This document shows, piece after piece, positions 19,408 through 27,882 of a stretch of 64,000 nt of DNA; within the stretch, counting starts at the first letter, position 1; every line of letters begins with the position of its first letter. Both the position numbers and the translations under genes were made by a program. This stretch comes from a candidate division KSB1 bacterium (GTDB lineage: Bacteria > Zhuqueibacterota > Zhuqueibacteria > Thermofontimicrobiales > Thermofontimicrobiaceae): contig JAPDPQ010000011.1 in assembly GCA_034506395.1 (NCBI GenBank), positions 1-64,000 of the forward strand, in the 5' to 3' direction. Under the pieces are notes generated by a model. That model saw only the letters and a program-made list of their open reading frames with translations, searched no databases and had not been told where the DNA came from.

Positions 19408-20640
19408 TCACTTCGCATAGGATAACAACCGCTGTTCTCCCTGGAGCTTCCGTTTTTCGGTTAGATCCTGACTGACTTCGAGGGTACCCAGATAATTCCC
19501 TTGTTCATCCCGCAGGGCAAAATATTCGATATGGATAAATCGTTTGCCCATATTGATCCAAAACGCAGCGCGATCTTGTTGACCGGATTTGAAGTCGCTC
19601 AAGATCTGATTCACCACGTGGACACTGGAGGGCGGATGACAGTTTTGGACCTTACGACCGAGAATAGCACGATTACGAGCAAAAATCCGCTCTTTTCCCT
19701 GCGTAAAATAGCGCACGGCGTCATCTTTATCCACGAAAGTCAAATCAAATGGAATGGTATTGAGCAGCGCGGTCAATTCTGCCACGGATAGGCTGCCACT
19801 GGGTAATTGAATTCTCCCTGCGGCGGTGAGCGGTTCAGGCTCGCTCACCAGACCCTCGGGCTGCCAAGTATCCTTTGGATCATAGAGACAAAAGCCGATT
19901 TCCGCGCTTTGCTTATAAATTTCATACCACTCAGCATCAGTCAGTTTGTCCAGACTCATTGGGAAAAGAATTTCTTCTTCTTTGAAAATCATTTCTTCAA
20001 TCGCATTGGAGGCAGGTTTGAGAACCAGCTCCGCTACGGTCTTCGCCTCGCCAGCAGTGATGTGGTTCGCTGCGGATAGCGCCTCAAGAGCAGCCTTCAA
20101 CAATTGGCGCGCTTCATTATGCTTGCCCCACATCACCGTTGATGGCCCAGTGATCCCATGCTTCTCTAAATACGGGAATAGTAAATTCTCCTTGCGCACA
20201 TAATGCTTCTCCACATCCATCAACGCATTGAAGCTGTTGTGAATTTCGGAAAAAAGATGGCTGGCATCATCGTCATCCTTGAGCGCATTCAAGGCCTCGT
20301 AATGGCGGTTGAGCACTGCCAATTCCCACTCCAGCGCACGGTTCTCTTGTTGAAACGTATGGACTGGATGGCCTGGGGGTGCTACTTTTGCTCCAGACAA
20401 ATCCAACGCCCCTTTTAGTGCCGCAGAATGAATATCGCACAATCGGAGCACCTCCTCCTGAGGCAGACCCTCGGCGATCAGCTCTTGTTCAACCTCAACA
20501 ACATCGCCATACGGCACTTGTCCCAACAAACGCGTTAATTGCTTCCTCACGTCCTCCGGCGCTTCACCTTTATGAAGCTGAAGGATCATGTGCTTCAGCA
20601 ATTGCTTTCTTTTGGTGGCATTATTGATTAACTCACTCAT
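19408..20640 (-). CDS. DUF438 - hemerythrin - PAS protein
   Basis: 410 residues. About 10-95 is a DUF438 domain (LHKGEAPEDVRKQL, EEVLRLCDIHSAAL). About 110-250 is a hemerythrin-like four-helix bundle with candidate di-iron ligands in HNSFNALMDVEKHYVRKE, WGKHNEARQ and KEEEILFP. About 300-400 is a PAS domain (DLTFVDKDDAVRYFTQGKERIF, AFWINMGKRFIHIEYFALRDEQG), which could bind heme or another cofactor. It is a cytoplasmic sensor or repair protein linked in many anaerobes to oxygen/NO response. An FNR-type class II promoter directly upstream (20744-20785) supports this. Possible operon with the DUF1858 gene. Confidence 0.9.
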   Translation of the reverse strand: MSELINNATKRKQLLKHMILQLHKGEAPEDVRKQLTRLLGQVPYGDVVEVEQELIAEGLPQEEVLRLCDIHSAALKGALDLSGAKVAPPGHPVHTFQQENRALEWELAVLNRHYEALNALKDDDDASHLFSEIHNSFNALMDVEKHYVRKENLLFPYLEKHGITGPSTVMWGKHNEARQLLKAALEALSAANHITAGEAKTVAELVLKPASNAIEEMIFKEEEILFPMSLDKLTDAEWYEIYKQSAEIGFCLYDPKDTWQPEGLVSEPEPLTAAGRIQLPSGSLSVAELTALLNTIPFDLTFVDKDDAVRYFTQGKERIFARNRAILGRKVQNCHPPSSVHVVNQILSDFKSGQQDRAAFWINMGKRFIHIEYFALRDEQGNYLGTLEVSQDLTEKRKLQGEQRLLSYAK

Positions 20641-20743
20641 GATATTATTCCTTTCTTTTCTAGAAAGGTTTGAATTATTTGAAAAGTACCATTAATCAAA
20701 ACCGTTTGTACCTTTTTCTCAGCAGCTACCGGTATCCAACTAA

Positions 20744-20785
20744 ATGATAATATATTTTGTTCAAGAATTCATTGACAAAAGTCAA
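20744..20785 (-). promoter_or_regulatory. FNR/NnrR-type box and -10 of the hemerythrin gene
   Basis: TTGACAAAAGTCAA (20772-20785) is identical to the norZ box. Its centre at 20778.5 predicts a start near 20737; the hexamer at 20749-20744 reads TATCAT (5 of 6 to TATAAT), exactly where a class II promoter needs it. The leader is about 97 nt. Confidence 0.8.
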
Positions 20786-20945
20786 TACCAAACGATTTTG
20801 TTAAAGTGTGATCAAAATTATTACTGTCATTGTTTCAAATTATGGAGCAAATTTTTCGTACTTTTTGAGGTAGTCGTATTTAAGCTGAACTTGCTTCCAA
20901 TAATATCTTTCAACTTAACCAAATGGAAACGACATACTTCTGCCG

Positions 20946-21466
20946 GGCAAATTATATGTCGAATCTCCGATCTACAGGGGGAACGCTCGAAAAACTTTGT
21001 TCACTAAAAATGAGGGGGTACGCAACAGGTGATTTCGGTAGCAGGAGAGATTGCAGGAACTGCCCAAGCTCTGCTAAATGCTTTTATCTGATGTTCGGAT
21101 GATGGCAAAAATATCGAGCCCTTCAATCAGCTTTGACAACGATTTTACCGCTCCCCTCTGCCAGAAAAACTGATCACGAAAGTTGCGTATACCCCGAATA
21201 AGGAATGTTATCCCCGCGAAAGATTTTTTGATCTCCGAATGGGGATGAAGTTGGACGAATTTCGTTGGGCAGCAAAAGCCAATACCAATTACAAATTTGA
21301 AGCCTTATTGAAGAACGCCGCATTTGATTTGAAGATTTACATCTACGATGCGCTGGTGGAACAGAACGGCAACCGAGCTAAGCCATTTTATGTGCTAGAA
21401 GAACTGCGTGAAAATCGATTTTGGTTCGGCGCGGGAAGAAGCAAGGGCTCAGTAGGTGCCGATTAG
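20946..21466 (+). pseudogene. Decayed CRISPR-type RAMP gene
   Basis: Three frames read in turn give one RAMP-like protein: GKLYVESPIYRGNARKTLFT (from 20946), then a Cys-rich ...CPSSAKCFYLMFG segment (21028-21099), then DDGKNIEPFNQ, a stop at 21134 and a long run ending LEELRENRFWFGAGRSKGS (to 21466). The opening beta strand with -SP-YRG-, the C..C..LFG segment and the Gly-rich GAGRSKG loop are hallmarks of Csm3/Cmr4-like repeat-associated mystery proteins. At least two frameshifts and one stop show that it is dead. The assignment rests on motif order only. Confidence 0.6.
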
Positions 21467-21468
21467 AA

Positions 21469-22345
21469 ATGGAGTTCCCCTTTGCGAACGAAATAAAACC
21501 GATTGAAACCACAGCTCAGGCCAACCATTTATCGTTTACCCTTCAATTCAATTCATTGAACCCATTACTGGTCGGGTGAAGCTGTTCAAAGCACGATCCA
21601 GGAATACCATCTTTTGCCGCGGTTGAGGACCGACAATTCCACAAATACTGTCAGCTATGAGGAACCTCCCAGCAGCAATTCGCACGCGCTTGGAATTTGC
21701 CATTGGTGGTCCGATCTTAAGCCCGCAGGATTGGGAAAAAAGCTTTCAGATTTCCTACCCTGGGTATTAGCTATCCATTAGCGAGAGCGATCTATTCCTG
21801 AAGGGAAAGTTGGGCTGCTGCCAAAATCAGCGCTCAACAAATTGAGCAAGGTCAAATTCCCGCTATCAAAAAAAAAGTCCTTTATGCGATCGAACCGTTA
21901 TGGGATACTTCTTTTGCAACCGGAGAAGATACTCAAAATGCCCTGCTCACGCCGATGCAGAACAAAAGCCAATCTGAACAATCGGATCATGAAATACGTG
22001 GTTCAGCAAGGTTTCTCGATCGATGAGTTTGACTCGCAAGCTTGGGTTGATATAGCGAGGTATCTCGGGTTCGATCTGAAGTTAAAAAAGCAACTTGAGG
22101 CCAATTATCAGGATGAATGAGCACTTTATTGGCCGCTTAAGTCCGCCTGCAAGCAAATATTACCACAACCTTATCAATGGATCGACCGTCAGGTTAAATT
22201 GCTGCAAGAAGAAGCGTGGGAAACCGATATTCCTGGAAGCACAGTCAAAGCAGCAATTTCATAGGGGACGCTTTCTTGGTCAGATCAGTCCACCGGCCAA
22301 GGATATGCTGAACGCATGGCAAGTGCGTCAATGTGAGTAGTAAAC
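21469..22345 (+). pseudogene. Decayed coding region downstream of the RAMP remnant
   Basis: An ATG 2 nt after the RAMP stop opens a frame (MEFPFANEIKPIETTAQ...FNSLNPLLVG) that is interrupted within 40 codons; PLLVG resembles the first strand of RAMP proteins. Further coding-like pieces continue with stops between them (KVLYAIEPLWDTSFATGEDT near 21880-21940; QAWVDIARYLGFDL near 22036; PYQWIDRQVKLLQEEAWETD near 22170). They look like one or two lost genes of the same locus. I cannot name them. Confidence 0.4.
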
Positions 22346-22465
22346 CCAATTCTTCTATGTTCTGATCGACCATGTTTACTTTCTTCAACCAAATTAGCTT
22401 CGTCCGATATTTGATTGTGTGGAGGGTCAATAGCTCGTTAGTGTTTCTTCAGCGCTATTAATCAA

Positions 22466-22792
22466 TTGATCTATCCCATGTTCTTGGCTCGATCATTACA
22501 GAACGGTTCCCCTTTTCTGTATGGGAGAGAAAATTCCTTTGAATCAAACGGAAAATATTTGAATGAAAAAGAACAATATGGCTTTCGCCACGCGCTTAAC
22601 AGCGCTCATCGAATTGCTCTCACGAACAGCGGGATTAAATCGGCGCCGAGAACCATGGTTGGAAAATGGATCGGGGTGCATCATTTTCAACCGATCCCAT
22701 CAGCCTTAATTCCGTACCTGGAACTGACCTCAATCCTGCACATCGGTAGCCAAACCCATTTCGGATGCGAAACCTATATCCTCTCGGCATAA
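22466..22792 (+). pseudogene. Decayed cas6-like gene, C-terminal fragment
   Basis: The last 40 residues (WIGVHHFQPIPSALIPYLEL, then TSILHIGSQTHFGCETYIL) closely follow the C-terminus of Cas6 pre-crRNA endonucleases: P-L-LEL--ILHIGKGT-FGLG-Y. A neighbouring frame at 22578-22640 (AFATRLTALIELLSRTAG) fits the helical middle part, so a frameshift lies between them. The N-terminal domain is absent or unreadable. It stands as the last gene of the decayed type III locus. No repeat array was found nearby. Confidence 0.55.
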
Positions 22793-22895
22793 TTTCATCC
22801 CAATTCTTGCCACCCTCACACCATTTCACACTCGAATCAGCCATTGAGGTTCATAGGTTGAGGGCTTTGAGTCCAATCTTCAAAAAAATTTTCAA

Positions 22896-23675
22896 TCATA
22901 GCTCGCGAATCATTTTAACTGTACCATCAATCCCAATAATATTTTCTTCCAGAATGATGTCATTCTTTCCAGAAAGCTCGAGCGCCTGTTGCAAGATCAC
23001 GGTCAATCCGCCACAGCATGGCACTTCCATGCGGGCCACGATTGCCTTGGGAATATTGTTGTGCTGCAAAATGGCGGCGAGCTTGGCAGCATAAGGCCTG
23101 GTGTCGTCCAATTTTGGGCAGCCAACCACAACGCTGCGTCCGCGCAAGTAACGCCAATGGACATCGGCCGAAGCTAATGGTCCGCAAGTGCTCATTACCA
23201 CCAGCTCTTTATTATTGAAATATGGAGCATTCGGCGACACCAGATGAATTTGCACCGGCCATTGAGCGAGTTCTGAAGGGATGACCGATCCAGTCACTTG
23301 TCCCCCTGCTTGAGGCTGATGGCTCGGCCGTTTGATCTCCATGGTCCGGGATCCTGGGCATCCCATTGCCAAGTGGTGCGTTGCCCCATGCCGCTGTTGT
23401 GCCTCCTCCATTCGCCAGACGGCCTCCACGCCTTGGGTCGCTAATAAATACTCCTTCACAGCTTCCTCATCGAAATCGGCCGCCTCGCGCTCCTCTATCA
23501 CCAGCGCGCCCCTGGGACAAGTCCCCACACAATCGCCAAAACCATCACAAAAATCCTCTCTCACCAAATGGGCTTTGCCATTTATTAATTGGAGCGCCCC
23601 TTCAGAGCAGCCAACGATGCAATTGCCGCATCCATTGCACAGCTCTTCATCAATTCGGATGACCTTTCGTCTCAT
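22896..23675 (-). CDS. Iron-sulfur protein with two 4Fe-4S-type sites and a Cys-rich C-terminal domain
   Basis: 259 residues, cytoplasmic. The N-terminus has a ferredoxin-like fold: CNGCGNCIVGC (13-23) is a full CxxCxxCxxxC site, and the second, CDGFGDCVGTC (43-53), has lost the second Cys. A linker with CPG at about 105 follows, then a domain with STCGPLASADV, VGCPKLDD and VPCCGGL (about 162, 184, 221) that could bind a further cluster. I know this architecture from strict and facultative anaerobes, often near hybrid-cluster or NO-response genes, but no reaction is established. An FNR-type promoter lies far upstream (24103-24144), leaving a leader of about 420 nt. Confidence 0.78.
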   Translation of the reverse strand: MRRKVIRIDEELCNGCGNCIVGCSEGALQLINGKAHLVREDFCDGFGDCVGTCPRGALVIEEREAADFDEEAVKEYLLATQGVEAVWRMEEAQQRHGATHHLAMGCPGSRTMEIKRPSHQPQAGGQVTGSVIPSELAQWPVQIHLVSPNAPYFNNKELVVMSTCGPLASADVHWRYLRGRSVVVGCPKLDDTRPYAAKLAAILQHNNIPKAIVARMEVPCCGGLTVILQQALELSGKNDIILEENIIGIDGTVKMIREL

Positions 23676-23701
23676 ACTTGACTCCTAGAGTTTAGTGGTC
23701 C

Positions 23702-23759
23702 TTGCAGAGTTCTGCAAAAGACTTGTAAATTAGCACTCTGCCATCCCACCTCAGAGTGC
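23702..23759. promoter_or_regulatory. 16-bp palindrome and hairpin upstream of the iron-sulfur gene
   Basis: TTGCAGAGTTCTGCAA (23702-23717) is a perfect palindrome 27 bp before the ATG. A perfect 8-bp hairpin GCACTCTG / CAGAGTGC with an 11-nt loop follows at 23733-23759. The TGCAGA unit recurs near 23800 and 23848. They could be an operator or leader-RNA structure. Confidence 0.5.
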
Positions 23760-24102
23760 GGATATCGCTCAAGGTGTGATAAAATATGATTCAGAGAAAA
23801 TTCTGCATTTGCAGGTGCGCCGATTTGTTATCCAATCTTTGTTCTCTTTGCAGAACCCTTTAAACCAATTTTTTAATTTCCGCTTGCTTTTGTAGCGGTG
23901 CGTTTTTTTTGCTTATTTGAATTTCCCTTCTGAGCGGGTACAAAGTGGATTTCGATTAGAGATTAGAAATAAAGTTTATCTATCTCTTGACTTTGATAAT
24001 TGCTTCAATCGCATGCAATATGCGCTGGATTCAGGTCTCCTATTTCATTGCCCCATTTCTACGATAACCTGCCTGGCTCGGGGAGTTCTTTTGAACTACC
24101 AA

Positions 24103-24144
24103 AAGATAGCATTTTAGAATGACAAATTCATTGACTAAAGTCAA
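24103..24144 (-). promoter_or_regulatory. FNR/NnrR-type box with extended -10
   Basis: TTGACTAAAGTCAA (24131-24144). On the minus strand TGC-TATCTT (hexamer 24108-24103, with extended TGn) sits exactly at class II spacing and predicts a start near 24096. The first intact gene downstream on that strand begins at 23675. Confidence 0.72.
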
Positions 24145-24252
24145 TTTGCCCCTTGAGATTTGACATGGCATCTGTTAAGTAGTTTTGGAAATTTGATTAG
24201 AATCCAACAAATTGCTCCCTCAAAGTCATAGATGATAAACGGAGGCAGAAGC

Positions 24253-24318
24253 GTGGTGATCGAGGTTAGTCGTAACCACAGTCTGCAGCTTCATGGGTTT
24301 ATGGAGCTTAAAAAATAA
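24253..24318 (+). CDS. Possible 21-residue small protein
   Basis: GTG start with a perfect GGAGG 7 nt upstream, 21 codons (begins VVIEVSRNHSLQLHGF), then TAA right before a hairpin. It may be chance; no homologue is known to me and no rightward promoter is evident. Confidence 0.25.
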   Translation: MVIEVSRNHSLQLHGFMELKK

Positions 24319-24350
24319 AAACAGGCCACCACTTAAAATGCGATAGCCTG
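24309..24350 (-). terminator. Terminator of the octaheme cytochrome gene
   Basis: On the minus strand the stem CAGGC...GCCTG (24350-24322) is followed by TTTTTATTTTTT. It lies about 45 nt after the stop codon. Confidence 0.75.
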
Positions 24351-24395
24351 CTTTTGTTTAATGCTGGAGCGAAATCATCGATGGACTTGGCTAAA

Positions 24396-25643
24396 TTATC
24401 GCTTTCTCTTGCGCAATTCAGCCGCCATTTCCTTGATCTCGGTCAGATCTCGCTGTAACTCGCTCCAACCGTACCAGAGAGCGTAATCGGGATTGGCATG
24501 GAAGCTGCCCTGAAAGGCTCTCATTCGATGTTCCAAAAACATTAAAAAGAGTTTCTGCTCGATGACAGTCGGCGCATCGTGAAAGGTTAACAGATCTGGG
24601 AAAGGATGAGCGTAATTCGCTGGTTTCTTGAGAATGCCATCTTGATACAGCCCTGCGACAATCCGCAGCGCCTCGGCCATCAAACGATCGGCTTCCTTGA
24701 TCATTTTATCACCTTTTTCTAATTCGGCCTTGGCGAAATTGAGCGAATGACATTGATTACAGGTCTTCAGCATCTTATCGCGCTGCTGCTGCCATTCCTC
24801 CTGAGTCAACCGAGCCACCTTAGCTGCCTTCACGACCTCCAATCGCTCAGTGGGCTGACCTTTGGGATCCAGCACCCCAAGTCCTTGCAATATGGTAGCG
24901 CGATCGGCAGCCCATTGTTTATCCTCTGGCATCGGCAAACGCACGGCCAAAAAACCCCACGCAGTCATGACCTCATGGTTCCCCTCTTGGAAATGGCATG
25001 TCTGGCATTTTGGAGCGGCTACCGTCTCAGGGAGCACTTTGTTCTGCTTTAACAGATAGCGCACGCCATGTTTCGAGGTGGAATACATTTCCCATTGTGG
25101 ATGATCAATACCCATGTGGCAGGTTTGACAAGCCTGTGGCTCTTGCGCTTCAGCTTTTGAAAACAAATGCCGCGTATGGCAGGCATCGCATGACGCGCGC
25201 CCAAATCCAGCCCCGGCTTCGTTCAATGCCTTGATCTCTGCCTCAGATTTCAGGCCGATCTTATGACACCCGCCACAGCCTTTCATCCCCTCCATAAGCG
25301 CCATGGGTTGCATATGGGCTGTCGGCATGGCCTTCATTGCCGCCCAGGCCAAAGCATGCTTGCCCTTTTTGAACTGCTCCACCTGTTTCTCATGGCATTG
25401 CCCACAGGTCTCTGGCGTGGGGATCTCCGCATTCGCCACGTCATATGGATCTCTGTGGCCATCTCCATGACAGGTGGCACAATCCACATCGTGCTGGCTA
25501 TGTTTGCTCAGTTGCCAATCCGAGACAATGTTAGGAGTAGTAGATTTGTGGCAAGTGACGCATGTCTCGGACTCAGCAATCCGAACAACCATCACGCTAA
25601 AGATCAGAAATGCACTCATCAGAAGTGGAAATTTGGATCGCAT
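24396..25643 (-). CDS. HAO-family octaheme cytochrome c
   Basis: 415 residues with a signal peptide (about 1-24), so periplasmic. Eight CxxCH heme sites have their first Cys at 28, 55, 80, 123, 152, 172, 213 and 295. The segments CHMGIDHPQWEMYSTSKHG (175-193) and FHANPDYALWYGW near 385-397 are characteristic of the hydroxylamine oxidoreductase/octaheme nitrite reductase family. It is shorter than classical HAO (about 550). Reductive family members (epsilon-HAO type) turn nitrite or NO into hydroxylamine or ammonium. The quinol-ferredoxin membrane protein at 26199-27515 is a likely electron donor, as in epsilon-HAO clusters. Direction of catalysis is inferred from context. Confidence 0.82.
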   Translation of the reverse strand: MRSKFPLLMSAFLIFSVMVVRIAESETCVTCHKSTTPNIVSDWQLSKHSQHDVDCATCHGDGHRDPYDVANAEIPTPETCGQCHEKQVEQFKKGKHALAWAAMKAMPTAHMQPMALMEGMKGCGGCHKIGLKSEAEIKALNEAGAGFGRASCDACHTRHLFSKAEAQEPQACQTCHMGIDHPQWEMYSTSKHGVRYLLKQNKVLPETVAAPKCQTCHFQEGNHEVMTAWGFLAVRLPMPEDKQWAADRATILQGLGVLDPKGQPTERLEVVKAAKVARLTQEEWQQQRDKMLKTCNQCHSLNFAKAELEKGDKMIKEADRLMAEALRIVAGLYQDGILKKPANYAHPFPDLLTFHDAPTVIEQKLFLMFLEHRMRAFQGSFHANPDYALWYGWSELQRDLTEIKEMAAELRKRKR

Positions 25644-26198
25644 GGCTTCATCCTCCGATTTAAAAGGCGTCCGATAACTAGGGTGATTTATGAGTACAAC
25701 ACGAGGAAATTGAATCCTTCAAGTTGTTGCACAAACCTTCGAAGAAAAATTGCAATAAACCTCAGTGAACCAGCCACAAGCTTTGGGTTTCGGTTCAGAT
25801 TTTTTACAAAACGCATTTCTCTGGCCATTCGCTTTCGATAGATGATATCATCTGATTCGAGGGCCCGCAGAAACATGGTCCACTGATGAGAAAACAACCG
25901 CTAATGAAGATATGCAGCCATCGGTGAATGCTTTGTGATTCGGAGAAAATCTATCCACGAGATATTCATGAGCGAAAGAGTCAGTGATTTTGAGATTCTG
26001 CCCAACTTTTCATATTGCTCAAAACCAAAACGAGCATATCAAGCGTCGTAAGGGGGATCATCATGGGCTATTCAAGCCATTTTTGAATATTTCGACACCA
26101 TGAGATTAAGCTTTGATCGCCTTTGGTGCCCTATAAGAATTCGGCAACGCAATACTTAGAGACCTAAACTCAAAATTGCACCAGCAAAAATTACTGTA
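25644..26198. other. 555-bp gap with a 14-bp palindrome
   Basis: AGATGATATCATCT (25840-25853) is a perfect palindrome about 197 bp upstream of the octaheme gene. Its AGATG half-sites recall NsrR-type operators but are too short to assign. A leftward 69-codon frame at 25688-25897 (with REMRFVKNLNRNPKLVAGS) ends 44 nt before the cytochrome ATG; it has no ribosome site and is not called. Confidence 0.4.
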
Positions 26199-27515
26199 TT
26201 AAATTCGGGCAACACCCATAAACACCGCATGAAGCACCACCGCCATGACCAAAAAAATGACGCGAGCATTTTCTGGAGCGAAACGAAATAGTCGATATTC
26301 GAGAAATTTGCCTTTGCAGCTCCCTATGCAGTCGCCACAGAGGGTGCATGAACTCGCAGGCCGCTGTCGGATGATATTTTCCAACTGCAAGGCATCGTAT
26401 CGGCACACTGAGGTACAAGCGCGGCATTTGGTACATCCATCCTTGATGCGAATGCGGAAGGGGGATAGCTTTCCCAAAGTTGTGGCTAAAAAGCCAATTG
26501 GACAATAGGTGAGACAATGGGTCATTACCCCTTTTTTTCTCGACCAAAGTATCATCATTCCCACGCCGACGAGGCCAAATATCGCGCCAATCAAAGTGGC
26601 AAGCATCATTGAAGCCCCTAGCCATCGTAACAGCCGGGCAGCAACGATGACAATGATCAGCATCCCAGCCTGCATCGATCTCCTGCCTTTGAAAAAATCT
26701 CGTGAGACCTCCCGAGATCGCGCCGCTAAATTGTCCCATGAACCAATATAACACAGATAACTGCACCAGGCTGGTCCAACGAGCACAATCGTACTGAGAA
26801 ATAAGATCAACATGAAAAATCGCTCGCCCCGGAATATCGGTCCTGCGACGATCATCGCTGGGATTGGAAGATGAAGCCGGCCAGTCATAAGTAATTTTTC
26901 TATTCCGAACAGCCCAAAGATCAATTGCGAAAAAAATACGATCGAGAAGAGTAGCCAAATACGCTGTCGCCATTGCGCAGAACGGTGGGGATTTATCATC
27001 TTTTCCATGATCACGCCCGCATAGAGGGATAGGCCGAGGACCTCCAACCAGCCCATTGTTGGAACGAAACGCTCCAATAGGAGAATCGGGCTCGATAATT
27101 TGGTTTGTAATATGCTGAGAAGCAATGCAGTAGCCAGAAAAGCAATGGACGAAGTGGCATCGAGTGGGTTCACTGGTCGATAGCGTTGTTTTAATTTTCG
27201 GCTTTCGAATACCAGGGCTGAAAGCGCGGTGAACAATGCAACGCTGCCTAGGATAATGACCAATCGCATCCACGGAACACCGTGCGCCTGACGCATCTGA
27301 ACAATTCGGAGCGTCGTCGTAATCCACTCAAGGGCGCCCAATAGGAGCAAGACTTGAATCACCCTTGCTACCCAGCGACGTTTGACCAACAGCAGCAACG
27401 GGAGCAAGAGACAACTGATCGCTAAACCATGTTGATTTGCCCGAGAAAAATGCGCCGCCATCAATAAGCATGAGAGAATAATTGGGAGCAATGTGACAAA
27501 ATTCAAAAACGTCAT
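26199..27515 (-). CDS. NapH/NosR-like polytopic 4Fe-4S membrane protein
   Basis: 438 residues with about ten hydrophobic helices. A central WCSYLCYIGSWDNLAAR motif (about 265-281; C-x3-C) and HCLTYCPIG (about 335) match the CxxxCP signatures of NapH, NosR and RdxA-type proteins. Near the C-terminus are two 4Fe-4S sites facing the cytoplasm: CTKCRACTSVC and CTLCGDCIGSC (about 365-405). Such proteins pass electrons from quinol to periplasmic reductases. It lies upstream of the octaheme cytochrome on the same strand, which is its probable partner. The ATG at 27515 directly abuts GAGGAG, so a slightly different start is possible. Confidence 0.85.
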   Translation of the reverse strand: MTFLNFVTLLPIILSCLLMAAHFSRANQHGLAISCLLLPLLLLVKRRWVARVIQVLLLLGALEWITTTLRIVQMRQAHGVPWMRLVIILGSVALFTALSALVFESRKLKQRYRPVNPLDATSSIAFLATALLLSILQTKLSSPILLLERFVPTMGWLEVLGLSLYAGVIMEKMINPHRSAQWRQRIWLLFSIVFFSQLIFGLFGIEKLLMTGRLHLPIPAMIVAGPIFRGERFFMLILFLSTIVLVGPAWCSYLCYIGSWDNLAARSREVSRDFFKGRRSMQAGMLIIVIVAARLLRWLGASMMLATLIGAIFGLVGVGMMILWSRKKGVMTHCLTYCPIGFLATTLGKLSPFRIRIKDGCTKCRACTSVCRYDALQLENIIRQRPASSCTLCGDCIGSCKGKFLEYRLFRFAPENARVIFLVMAVVLHAVFMGVARI

Positions 27516-27882
27516 CTCCTCTATAATTTAGCCTGCCAAAACTAAGAAGCTACCCCCTCCTCATTTTCCTATAATTCGCGTTGAGATCTACAGTTGGTTA
27601 TTATGCTGATCCAATTTTCCATCTCATCGATCGCGAAGTTTATCGGAACATGAAGTAGCAAAGATATTTCGATCAGTTGGGTGCAAATCGAATGACAACA
27701 AGGTCCCAGAACTACGGAAGATAGTGCCCTGACCTCGGGCAGAGCCGAGTTGGGATCAGGATGCTATAAATAAATGCCACTGGAAAAGCAGTCGAAGCGA
27801 CCAAAAACCCAGTTGTCTGAACAAATCCGATTAGACAGATATCTATATTGATCGAGACATTAAGATCGCAGCGATATTCTCG
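27516..27882. other. Intergenic region with an imperfect nested hairpin
   Basis: No gene. At 27728-27760 nested arms CCTGA / TCAGG and CTCGG / CCGAG could fold as one stem with internal loops. No T-run follows, so a terminator for the isocitrate dehydrogenase gene is only possible. Confidence 0.35.

Noticed and set aside
20800-24100. CRISPR repeat array near the decayed cas remnants
   Set aside because: I looked for regularly spaced direct repeats in this stretch and saw none.
24158-24190. Rightward TTGACA promoter next to the FNR-type box
   Set aside because: No -10-like hexamer at 16-18 bp spacing, while the leftward extended -10 fits exactly.
26191-27327. 378-codon frame on the minus strand overlapping the NapH-like gene
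   Set aside because: Its translation is rich in Cys, His, Arg and Pro with no domain, and the other frame carries clear membrane helices and ferredoxin motifs.
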